13,057 bases of DNA. Source: Cytophagales bacterium (lineage in GTDB: Bacteria > Bacteroidota > Bacteroidia > Cytophagales > Cyclobacteriaceae). A program made the translations under genes and the position numbers. How positions within the stretch are numbered: position 1 is the stretch's first letter; each line of letters opens with the position of its first letter. The stretch is from positions 1-13,057 of the forward strand of contig JAHEMU010000038.1 in NCBI GenBank assembly GCA_024643485.1, in the 5' to 3' direction. Shown here one piece after another: positions 1 through 7,096 of the stretch. Below the pieces are notes generated by a model. It was not told the origin of the DNA, did no database searches, and saw nothing but the letters and a program-made list of their open reading frames with translations.

Positions 1-1124
1 ACCTCTAAACCATCGCCTGAAATCACCGACCAAAAACCCGTCCCAACGATAGGCGTATTTGCCGTTAAATTTGTTGAAACACCACAAATCACTTGATCTA
101 AACCGGCATCAGCAGAAGTTGCCTGATTATTCGTTATGGTAACGTCTGAGGAAGAGCTTCCACAAGCGTTTGAAATAGTCCAACGAAGGATGTTGGGTCC
201 GAGGGCCAATCCTGAAACGGTACTATTGGGATTAATCTCATCGGAAAATATTCCTGAACCAGATATTACAGTCCATATTCCATTTCCACTTGCAGCAGCA
301 TTTCCATTTAACACATAGGTATCCGAACAAATAACATCGTCGGCTCCTGCAATTGCAACCGTTGGCGGGTTATCTATAGAAATTATTACTTGGTCAACAT
401 CCACACATACCCCATTTGAAACGGTCCATTCAAGGATAGTTTGTGCGGTCAAATTGGTAATTGGGCTATTGAATTGATTAATATTTGTTACCACCCCTGG
501 GCCTGATAACACACTCCAAACCCCTGTTCCAATAGGAGGGTTATCTGCATTCAATACCGAACTATTTGCTGGGGGGCAAATTGAAAAATCGGGACCTGCA
601 TTTGCAGGGGGATCTAAGTCCGTGGTGATAGAAACTTCATCAAATACAGGGCTACACGTTCCATTTGAAATAGTCCATCGAAAATCATACACATTTCCAC
701 CCACAAGGCCCGTAACCGTGGTATTGGGATTTGAAGGATTGGTTATTGTAACCGCTGGGCCATTCGTTTGCGTCCAGGTTCCTGTTCCTAAAGCGGGGGT
801 GTTTCCACTTAAAGTAGCACCCGAAATATTACATTCAAATTGATCAGGACCTGCATCTGCAGGATTTGGAATTGCGTCATTAAAAATGGTAACCTCATCA
901 AAAGAAACGCACGGGCCATTAGTGATCGTCCATCTTAAAACCGTTGGCGACGCAGAAGCCAGTCCAGTAACAGTAGAAGTTGGAGCATTTATATTGGTAA
1001 CTACTCCAGGGCCAGAAACGACTAACCAAGATCCAGAACCAACAGTCGGAGTATTCGCAGCAAGTGAAACGGAGGTACTACAAGTCGTTTGGTCTGGGCC
1101 AGGATTGGCCGTTGTTGGATTATC
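1..1124 (-). repeat. Tandem protein-coding repeats, about 80-85 residues each, 4 full plus 1 partial
   Basis: Read on the minus strand, unit starts fall near 1124, 875, 620, 374 and 131; the last is cut by the window edge. Each unit opens with a proline-rich linker and a GPDQ-like motif (GPDQ, GPDQ, GPDF, GADD, GLDQ). A cysteine follows, then a GTG-W or GSG-W turn, an SGPG or SGDG loop, an 'N..TV.GL' segment, and finally an 'L-RWT-[IV]-SNG.C' strand and a D-V-[ST]-I end. Similarity is clear in protein but has diverged at DNA level, so these are old duplications rather than recent slippage. The paired cysteines in each unit could form a disulfide. The fold is probably an Ig- or PKD-like beta sandwich (inference). 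Confidence 0.85.
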
Positions 1125-2351
1125 GTACACTTGAAAAGTAACGTTTACGGCAGGACCTTCGCAATTATTACCAAGTGTCTCTGTTGCATAGTACGTATAC
1201 ACACCAGGAATTGAATTATTTATTCTATTTGCTAGAGGAGGGTCAATTTGAGCATTAATTGATGCTCCTGTATGAATTAAATTTGTTAATGCAGCGTCAC
1301 TATACCAATTGATCGCACCTCCACTTGTCGGGGCAACACTCAAAATAGTGGGTGAGTTAACACAAAACTCTTGCGGGGTATAAATTGGAGGTGGAGGTGA
1401 TGTAATGATTCTAATTAAGGCTGTAAATTGAACAGGAAGGTTACCTGTTGGTACTCCACCTGTTTGATATCGGTTACAATCATTCCAGTTATTTAAAGTG
1501 ATAGCAAATTCCTCTCCAACGGAGGCGTCAGCAGGCACAGTAATATCAAATGTAAATTCAGTAGGTGCATTGATGGGTTGAAGTCGTTCCACCACTTGCG
1601 ATGAGTAAGTGATACCTGCCGGTAGATTCACCGAACCCATTCCTTCCGGGTTGCTACCTGTATTGGTATTTATAGCAATATTTGATCCAGTAATGGTGTT
1701 ATTTACGGGATCACCTCCATAAATAAATTGAAACCAACGCGTCCTGATATTTGGTGGAAAACCTGGAAAATTTGCAGGAACGCAATTGAATTCAGATCGA
1801 TCCACAAAACGAACAGTGACAGATTCTCCGGCACAAACTTCGTAAATTACATTATTAGTAGCTTGTTCTGAAAGTTCCAGAACGCCAGTGTTCTCATCAT
1901 CGACGTTCCATCTAACCACTGGAGCTGGATTTTGGGAAGTAGAAGGGCAAATAGTCCCATTCACTTGGAGCCAAACGGTTGGGGTGTATTCACATTGAAC
2001 ATCAGCACCTCCGGCAGGAAACAAGTGAGTTACAACTGTTCGGTATGAATTTGCACCGGTTTGTTGAATAAAATTATCACCAGCTCCTATAGAAACCGTT
2101 TGTGTAGTGCCATCATTCCAATCGATAAAATATTGGACACTAGCGGCGTTTCCGCCATCATCGACGTTTGTATAGGTAATTTCCCATCTATAGGGAGTTA
2201 CAGCAGAATTGGCGCAAATATCACCATTCGCAATTACCGTATTTCCTGAAAGAGGTGGGAATAAACCATCAGCCCCGTCACAGGATTGTCCGTACAATAC
2301 CTGAAATGACCAACTAAAGACGAGTACTAGCGGTAGTATAAATCCTTTCAT
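1..2351 (-). CDS. Secreted multi-repeat PKD/Ig-like surface protein, N-terminal part (3' end beyond window)
   Basis: The frame is open from an ATG at 2351 to the left edge (783 full codons, no stop), so only the N-terminal part is present. Residues 1-21 form a signal peptide with a hydrophobic core ending near LYG/QS, so the protein is exported. Residues about 22-150 contain a PKD-like stretch with a WNDG motif near residue 77. Residues about 320-400 resemble the Ig-like module (PTILSV...INWYSD) found in large Bacteroidota surface proteins. From about residue 410 come tandem repeats of 80-85 residues. In this phylum such proteins usually end in a type IX secretion or gliding-associated C-terminal domain; that end lies outside the window, so type IX export is inference. 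A role in adhesion or as a surface filament is likely, but the ligand is unknown. Base composition is richer in GC than in the genes at the right end. Confidence 0.85.
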   Translation of the reverse strand, partial: MKGFILPLVLVFSWSFQVLYGQSCDGADGLFPPLSGNTVIANGDICANSAVTPYRWEITYTNVDDGGNAASVQYFIDWNDGTTQTVSIGAGDNFIQQTGANSYRTVVTHLFPAGGADVQCEYTPTVWLQVNGTICPSTSQNPAPVVRWNVDDENTGVLELSEQATNNVIYEVCAGESVTVRFVDRSEFNCVPANFPGFPPNIRTRWFQFIYGGDPVNNTITGSNIAINTNTGSNPEGMGSVNLPAGITYSSQVVERLQPINAPTEFTFDITVPADASVGEEFAITLNNWNDCNRYQTGGVPTGNLPVQFTALIRIITSPPPPIYTPQEFCVNSPTILSVAPTSGGAINWYSDAALTNLIHTGASINAQIDPPLANRINNSIPGVYTYYATETLGNNCEGPAVNVTFQVYDNPTTANPGPDQTTCSTSVSLAANTPTVGSGSWLVVSGPGVVTNINAPTSTVTGLASASPTVLRWTITNGPCVSFDEVTIFNDAIPNPADAGPDQFECNISGATLSGNTPALGTGTWTQTNGPAVTITNPSNPNTTVTGLVGGNVYDFRWTISNGTCSPVFDEVSITTDLDPPANAGPDFSICPPANSSVLNADNPPIGTGVWSVLSGPGVVTNINQFNSPITNLTAQTILEWTVSNGVCVDVDQVIISIDNPPTVAIAGADDVICSDTYVLNGNAAASGNGIWTVISGSGIFSDEINPNSTVSGLALGPNILRWTISNACGSSSSDVTITNNQATSADAGLDQVICGVSTNLTANTPIVGTGFWSVISGDGLE

Positions 2352-2398
2352 CCTCAAAAATCAACCCAAAGAATAATTTCTATGTATAACTTTTGAGG
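2352..2398 (-). promoter_or_regulatory. Leader inverted repeat abutting the start codon of the surface-protein gene
   Basis: CCTCAAAA at 2352-2359 and TTTTGAGG at 2391-2398 are perfect 8-base inverted copies separated by 31 bases. In the minus-strand transcript one arm ends directly against the AUG, so a folded leader would place the start codon at the base of a stem. The 83-base gap between this gene and the preceding fnr-like stop codon should also contain the promoter, but I could not see a convincing TAnnTTTG box. The function is unproven and the repeat may be chance. Confidence 0.3.
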
Positions 2399-2434
2399 GT
2401 GGTTTGTAACCGAAAAATAAGGGTGATTTATCTA

Positions 2435-3154
2435 TTAACCATAGAAATCAGCTTCTTTTGCTAATTCACGTGGTTTGATAACACGGATTTTTTTTCCGTC
2501 TAATTCGATTAGTCCGTCTTTTTTGAATTCGGATAAAAGACGAATCACAGTTTCAGTAGCGGTACCGACAATATTTGCTAGGTCTTCTCGTGAAAGAGCG
2601 ATATCAATTAGAGTACTTTTATCTCCATCAATTCCATACGTTTCCTTTAGCATAAGTAAGCTTCCTGCCAGTCGTTCACGAACTGACTTTTGAGCTAAAT
2701 CAGCAACTTTTTCTCGCATCACGCCTAAATCGTGGCAAATACTTTTTATAATCGCATTAAAAAACTGAGAGTTTTCGTGAAGTAAACCTTGAAATTCCTC
2801 TTTAGGTATAAAGCAAATGGATGCATCCTCTAAAACAGTGGCAGAAGCTGAATAAAATTCTTCAGAAAGAATTGCGCGATAACCAAGGAAATCACCTGGT
2901 TTGCTAATATGTATGATTTGTTCTTTACCCTGAGAGCTTAATTTGTATATTTTTACTTTTCCTGAATTTATACAATAAATTCCCATCGGTCGAGTGCCTT
3001 CATAGAAAAGAGTTTGCCCTTTCTTATATCTAATACACGATTTTCCTTCCTCTAATTTCTCGAGTTCACTGTGATCAAGACAAGCAAAAAACGAATCACC
3101 ACGAGACGAACACTCTGCACACGCAATCCTCAATCTTTTGTCAGACATACTCAT
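2435..3154 (-). CDS. Crp/FNR-family transcription regulator, FNR-like with probable Fe-S cluster cysteines
   Basis: This 239-residue protein has the Crp/FNR layout: an N-terminal cysteine-bearing arm, a cyclic-nucleotide-binding-type beta barrel at about 35-130 (KKGQTLFYEG, SGKVKIY, PGDFLG), a dimer helix at about 131-160 and a winged helix-turn-helix at about 165-228. Cys12, Cys15 and Cys25 precede the barrel. Cys114, in the segment ASIC-FIP, aligns with the fourth cluster ligand of E. coli FNR (SMVC-EIP). Four such cysteines suggest an oxygen- or redox-sensing [4Fe-4S] cluster. The recognition helix reads TETVIR. It keeps the Glu and Arg of the FNR helix (E-x-x-S-R) but has Ile in place of Ser, so the target site may differ from TTGAT-N4-ATCAA. 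An ATG two codons downstream is an alternative start. The gene lies 42 bases after the ZIP gene on the same strand and is likely co-transcribed. Confidence 0.9.
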   Translation of the reverse strand: MSMSDKRLRIACAECSSRGDSFFACLDHSELEKLEEGKSCIRYKKGQTLFYEGTRPMGIYCINSGKVKIYKLSSQGKEQIIHISKPGDFLGYRAILSEEFYSASATVLEDASICFIPKEEFQGLLHENSQFFNAIIKSICHDLGVMREKVADLAQKSVRERLAGSLLMLKETYGIDGDKSTLIDIALSREDLANIVGTATETVIRLLSEFKKDGLIELDGKKIRVIKPRELAKEADFYG

Positions 3155-3196
3155 TATATTAATTTACTGGTTGACACCTCAAAGGTACTGAATTTT

Positions 3197-3910
3197 TTAT
3201 AAAAATAACAGTTCAGAAAGAATTGCTAGAAATGCGCCGACCAAACTACTGAATAATTTAGTTAAGTTAAATTTATGGTCAGATGAACCTTCAAATACGA
3301 TTGTGGTAGAAATTTGCAGAAAACTACCCGCAACTATTCCTAACAAAATAGGCTGAACAGAGTCTGGAGAAATTAAATAACTCACCAACATTCCGGAAGG
3401 TGAAGCCATTGCAAATATTAACAAAATTAGGGCGATCCTCGTTTTGCTTTTAATTTCACACATTACCACCGACATCAATGCGAACGCGGCAGGCGCTTTA
3501 TGTATTAATACTCCCAGAAAAATACTATCACCGTGTTGATCTGTGAGGACAGTGCCCTCTAAAAAAGAATGTACAGTAAGGGCTAATACAATAGTGGTGA
3601 CAAATCCTGTATGATGATGGTGAGCATGTTTTTCATGCATGTGGCCATGTTCAACCCCCGAGCTGAAATATTCTAGAATATGTTGAAGAAAGAATCCAAC
3701 TAAGACAAATATCCCAGCGATGGTCACATTCTCACTTTTCTCAAATAACTCAGGAAGAATATGTACAACTGTGATTGAAAAAAGATAAGCACCGGAAAAT
3801 GCTAAAAAAAAGCTTAAAAATTTTCTATTCACATCCACCATTCGAATCGCTACTACTCCTGCAATAACAGCGACAAGAAAAATCAAACAACCGTAAATGA
3901 TTAATTGCAT
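3197..3910 (-). CDS. ZIP-family divalent metal transporter
   Basis: This 237-residue, almost entirely hydrophobic protein has about eight predicted membrane spans, as expected for the ZIP family, whose members bring zinc, iron or manganese into the cytoplasm. Span 2 carries H50-ILPE. A histidine-rich loop at residues 88-100 (H88, H90, H92, H95, H97-H100) sits between spans 3 and 4, where ZIP proteins carry their variable metal-binding loop. Span 4 holds the signature H114-SFLEG. Span 5 has H137-KAP, the counterpart of the HE/HK-x-P metal site, with Ala where a second acidic residue often lies. Substrate choice cannot be read from the sequence; zinc is the usual default. It starts 6 bases after the apbE stop codon and is followed by the FNR-like gene, so one transcript is likely. 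Confidence 0.9.
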   Translation of the reverse strand: MQLIIYGCLIFLVAVIAGVVAIRMVDVNRKFLSFFLAFSGAYLFSITVVHILPELFEKSENVTIAGIFVLVGFFLQHILEYFSSGVEHGHMHEKHAHHHHTGFVTTIVLALTVHSFLEGTVLTDQHGDSIFLGVLIHKAPAAFALMSVVMCEIKSKTRIALILLIFAMASPSGMLVSYLISPDSVQPILLGIVAGSFLQISTTIVFEGSSDHKFNLTKLFSSLVGAFLAILSELLFL

Positions 3911-3916
3911 TTCGTT

Positions 3917-4948
3917 TTATTCCTCTCTGTGAAACTGATTTAATAATTCGGGTGAAATATACATTTCGATTTGATTACTTTCCGATGAATATATAATAAT
4001 TCCTTTCAAATCTGCTTGACTTTCCAGCTTTTCTATAGCCATTTCGTGCCCCATTACCATGCAAGCAGTGGCAAAAGCATCGGCGGTCATACAATCTTTC
4101 GCTACAATTGAAGCACTTAAAATGTTTTTAATCGCTGGGAAACCCACCTTAGGGTGAATTGTGTGAGAGTACTTAATGCCATTTTTGATATAATAATTAA
4201 AATAATTCCCTGAAGTTGCCACTGACTCATCGGTTATTGAAAGTACTCCAAATAAACTGACCGATTCTCTATCACTTTGGGGATTAATAATGCCTATTTT
4301 CCAAGGTTGGCTAGTTTCTGGATTTTCACCCGTAACACGCACTTCGCCCCCAATTTCAACAAATACATTTTGTAACCCCTTAGAGTTCATAAATTGTGTG
4401 ACAATATCAACTCCGTACCCCTTAGCAATCGCACTAAAGTCTAACTGAACACCCTTAATGCTTTTATTAACCTGTTTATTTGAATACGATATTTTTTCAA
4501 ATCCAACATATTGTAATAAAGAATCTATTTTAATAGAATCACTTTCAGACGCCTCTGCCGGTCCAAATCCCCAGAAGTTTACCAGTGGCATAACCGTTGG
4601 GTCGAATGAACCTTCTGAAAATTTCCAAATTTCCTCACTTTTCAATAATAAAGGATAGAAAAAACTGGAAGTAAAGATTAGTGAGTCCCCGTTATTGAAT
4701 TGACTAATTTCAGAATCGGGCATATAAGTACTAGCTGATTTATTCACATCAAATAAAACAGAATCAATTTCACTTTTTAGAGACGGAATTTCTTGTCCGA
4801 AATAGGTGATATTATAGGTAGTGCCCATTGTTGTTCCGCTTAATTTCACCAATTGACTTTGGTCAGAACTATCTCGAATCAGCCAAACAATCATAACGAT
4901 TGCGAGTACAATCACTGTATAAATGGCATTTTTTACTGAATTCTTCAA
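3917..4948 (-). CDS. apbE: FAD:protein FMN transferase (ApbE family), membrane-anchored
   Basis: ApbE proteins attach FMN from FAD to a threonine of periplasmic flavoproteins such as NqrB/NqrC and RnfG, using Mg2+. With the TTG start at 4948 the product is 343 residues, normal for the family. Motifs in order: GTTMGTTY at 38-45, SFDPTV at 114-119, DFSAIAKGYGVD at 170-181, EIGGE at 198-202, ATSGNY at 244-249, HTIHPKVG near 262-269 and CMTADAFATA at 286-295 (metal-site region). An N-terminal hydrophobic helix at about 8-23 acts as a signal anchor; there is no lipobox, although many relatives in the phylum are lipoproteins. The frame stays open to an ATG at 5161, but that start would run 85 bases into ruvB and give an unnatural N-terminus, so I prefer the TTG, which precedes KNSVKNA and the helix. 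An ATG at 4894 would cut the helix short. No flavoprotein target is encoded nearby. Confidence 0.9.
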   Translation of the reverse strand: MKNSVKNAIYTVIVLAIVMIVWLIRDSSDQSQLVKLSGTTMGTTYNITYFGQEIPSLKSEIDSVLFDVNKSASTYMPDSEISQFNNGDSLIFTSSFFYPLLLKSEEIWKFSEGSFDPTVMPLVNFWGFGPAEASESDSIKIDSLLQYVGFEKISYSNKQVNKSIKGVQLDFSAIAKGYGVDIVTQFMNSKGLQNVFVEIGGEVRVTGENPETSQPWKIGIINPQSDRESVSLFGVLSITDESVATSGNYFNYYIKNGIKYSHTIHPKVGFPAIKNILSASIVAKDCMTADAFATACMVMGHEMAIEKLESQADLKGIIIYSSESNQIEMYISPELLNQFHREE

Positions 4949-5076
4949 TTTTTTGCTCTTTATAGCTTTAATTAAATCCCTTTGAATATAATTTGGTGCG
5001 AAATTACATAATACTTTTAAAACTATTCGTACTTCGCAATTATTCAGTATTTTTAGGACTTTAAATACAAGTATTG
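4949..5076. promoter_or_regulatory. Divergent spacer between apbE and ruvB
   Basis: About 128 AT-rich bases separate the probable apbE start (minus) from the ruvB ATG (plus), so promoters for both transcripts must lie here or just inside the genes. I looked for the Bacteroidota -33 TTG / -7 TAnnTTTG pair. I saw only imperfect candidates, such as TATAATTTG near 4988-4996 on the plus strand, and assign none. No FNR-type palindrome is evident. Confidence 0.4.
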
Positions 5077-6105
5077 ATGCGAGAAGATTACCTACGTGCA
5101 GATGATGATGAAATGGATCAGTCCGAAAAGGACTTGGACAAAGCATTGCGCCCCCTTTCATTTTCAGATTTTACAGGGCAGGAAAAAGTACTTGAAAACT
5201 TAAAAATATTTGTGGAAGCGGCCAAACTGAGGGGGGAGCCTCTCGATCACGTTTTATTACACGGACCTCCAGGCCTTGGAAAAACCACGTTAAGTCATAT
5301 CATTTCCAATGAACTCCATTCTAATATTAAAATCACCTCTGGCCCTGTATTGGACAAACCCAGTGATTTAGCTGGCTTGTTAACCAATTTAGAAGAAGGA
5401 GATGTTTTGTTTATTGATGAAATTCATCGGCTAAATCCTGTTGTTGAAGAGTATCTATATGCAGCAATGGAAGATTTTAAGATCGACATAATGCTAGATT
5501 CAGGTCCTAGCGCAAGAACTATTCAAATTACACTTTCGCCCTTTACATTGATAGGAGCCACTACTCGGTCTGGGTTACTTACTGCACCTTTGCGAGCTCG
5601 GTTTGGTATCAATAGTCGACTTGAATATTACAATACCGAACAGCTCACTTCTATTATTAAAAGATCTGCTTCAATTTTAAATAGCCAAATCGAAGAAAAT
5701 GCTGCCGTTGAAATAGCACGAAGAAGTAGAGGAACTCCGAGGATTGCCAATAACTTATTAAGACGTACCCGTGATTTTGCCCAAATAAAAGGAAATGGAA
5801 TTATTGATTTTGCCATTTCAGAACATGCCTTATCAGCGCTAAATGTTGATAAACAAGGCTTAGATGAAATGGACAATCGCATTTTACTCACTATCATTGA
5901 AAAATTCCATGGTGGACCGGTTGGCTTGGGAACTATAGCTACCGCTTGTAGCGAAGAAGCGGAAACCATTGAAGAAGTATATGAACCATTTTTAATACAG
6001 GAGGGCTATTTGAAACGCACTGCAAGAGGAAGGCAAGCCACCGAACGTGCCTATAAGCATTTAAATAAAATACCTTCCGGTAAGAATCCTGGATTGTTTG
6101 ACTAG
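5077..6105 (+). CDS. ruvB: Holliday junction branch migration ATPase RuvB
   Basis: RuvB is the hexameric AAA+ motor that, with RuvA, drives branch migration of Holliday junctions in recombinational repair. This 342-residue product has the normal length. Visible motifs are [12 protein letters not shown] at 24-35, Walker A GPPGLGKT at 63-70, Walker B DEIH at 114-117, sensor 1 GATTR at 160-164, and the arginine finger in PLRARFG (about R173). The C-terminal winged-helix domain covers about 265-335 ([25 protein letters not shown]). The ATG at 5077 gives the MREDYL start usual for the group; the TTG one codon upstream is unnecessary. The gene begins a plus-strand pair with queG, whose start overlaps its stop codon. 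ruvA and ruvC are not in the window. Confidence 0.98.
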   Translation: MREDYLRADDDEMDQSEKDLDKALRPLSFSDFTGQEKVLENLKIFVEAAKLRGEPLDHVLLHGPPGLGKTTLSHIISNELHSNIKITSGPVLDKPSDLAGLLTNLEEGDVLFIDEIHRLNPVVEEYLYAAMEDFKIDIMLDSGPSARTIQITLSPFTLIGATTRSGLLTAPLRARFGINSRLEYYNTEQLTSIIKRSASILNSQIEENAAVEIARRSRGTPRIANNLLRRTRDFAQIKGNGIIDFAISEHALSALNVDKQGLDEMDNRILLTIIEKFHGGPVGLGTIATACSEEAETIEEVYEPFLIQEGYLKRTARGRQATERAYKHLNKIPSGKNPGLFD

Positions 6106-7037
6106 TGAATCCATCATCGCCAAAGAAAATTGCGCAATTTATTAAGCAAAAATCAATTGAACTTGGATTTGCCAGTTGTGGCGTGGCCAAAGCTTCCTTT
6201 TTGGAGGAAGAAGCCCCTCGCCTTGAAAGTTGGTTGAAAAAGGATTTCCAGGGAGAAATGAGTTATATGAACAATCATTTTGACCTTCGTTTGGATGTTC
6301 GAAAATTAGTTCCCGGCGCAAAATCTGTCATCGTTCTGACTTACAATTATTACCCAAAAGAAGAATTATCAGGTCCATATAAAGTGGCGAAATATGCTTA
6401 TGGGCGAGATTATCATAAAGTACTCAAAAAAAAGTTAAAAACATTGCATAAGATGATTTCTGAAGAATACGGAAAAATCGAAGGCAGAGGGTTTGTTGAT
6501 AGTGGACCCGTGATGGAGCGCGTTTGGGCGAAAAAAGCAGGGTTAGGATGGATTGGTAAAAACAGTTTATTACTGACTAAAAAACAAGGGAGTTTCTACT
6601 TTATCTGTGAGCTTATTTTAGATTTGGAAATAGAACCAGATCAGCCGGTGAGCGATTATTGCGGTAGTTGTACCGCATGTATGGATGCGTGCCCAACCGA
6701 TGCAATTACCACCCCCTACATCGTTGATGGATCTAAATGTATTTCATATCTAACCATTGAGTTGAAAAATGAAATTCCTTCTTCATTTAAAAATAAAATG
6801 GAGGATTGGGTATTTGGATGCGATATTTGTCAGGATGTTTGCCCTTGGAATAGGTTTAGTAAAGCAAATCAAGAATCCGACTTTACCCTAAAAGAAGGCG
6901 TGACACTTCTTAATAAAGGTGAAATCAATCAACTGTTAGAGGTAGAATTTCATAAGTTGTTTGAAGGATCACCCATAAAACGGACCGGATTCCGTGGAAT
7001 TAGTAGAAATGTCACCTTTTTGAAGCAAAAAAAGTGA
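6105..7037 (+). CDS. queG: Epoxyqueuosine reductase QueG
   Basis: QueG carries out the last step of queuosine synthesis, reducing epoxyqueuosine to queuosine at the wobble base of tRNAs for Tyr, His, Asp and Asn, using cobalamin and two [4Fe-4S] clusters in the cytoplasm. The 310-residue product has the N-terminal DUF1730 region. The segment F-VDSGPVMER contains D132, the likely counterpart of the catalytic aspartate, and is followed by GWIGKNSLL. A ferredoxin-like domain has C186-x2-C189-x2-C192-x3-C196-P, then C212 and C239-DI-C242-QDV-C246-PWN, which gives all eight cluster ligands. The start is GTG at 6105, which shares its G with the ruvB stop (TAGTG), so translation is probably coupled. 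No other queuosine gene is nearby. Confidence 0.96.
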   Translation: MNPSSPKKIAQFIKQKSIELGFASCGVAKASFLEEEAPRLESWLKKDFQGEMSYMNNHFDLRLDVRKLVPGAKSVIVLTYNYYPKEELSGPYKVAKYAYGRDYHKVLKKKLKTLHKMISEEYGKIEGRGFVDSGPVMERVWAKKAGLGWIGKNSLLLTKKQGSFYFICELILDLEIEPDQPVSDYCGSCTACMDACPTDAITTPYIVDGSKCISYLTIELKNEIPSSFKNKMEDWVFGCDICQDVCPWNRFSKANQESDFTLKEGVTLLNKGEINQLLEVEFHKLFEGSPIKRTGFRGISRNVTFLKQKK

Positions 7038-7096
7038 TAAAATCCTATTAGGTACGGCCATTTTTTTTACATTAGAAACTAGGAAAATATATAATA

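Noticed and set aside
1..1124. A CRISPR-like or satellite DNA array
   Set aside because: The periodicity (about 245-255 bases) is in coding sequence, the units are diverged, and no short identical direct repeats with unique spacers are present.
136..1134. Plus-strand open frames at 136-318, 622-843 and 886-1134
   Set aside because: They are antisense to the tandem repeats and show the repeat periodicity of the real minus-strand gene, so they are shadows of it.
2361..2434. FNR box (TTGAT-N4-ATCAA) upstream of the surface gene
   Set aside because: Only one half-site-like TTGAT is present near 2361 on the minus strand; the second half is missing.
4949..5161. Extended ApbE start at the ATG at 5161 (414 residues)
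   Set aside because: It would overlap the 5' end of ruvB by 85 bases and add a 71-residue N-terminus unlike ApbE; the spacer must also hold promoters.
7061..7068. T8 run after queG as an intrinsic terminator
   Set aside because: No stable stem precedes it; only CCTA-T-TAGG nearby, which cannot form a real hairpin.
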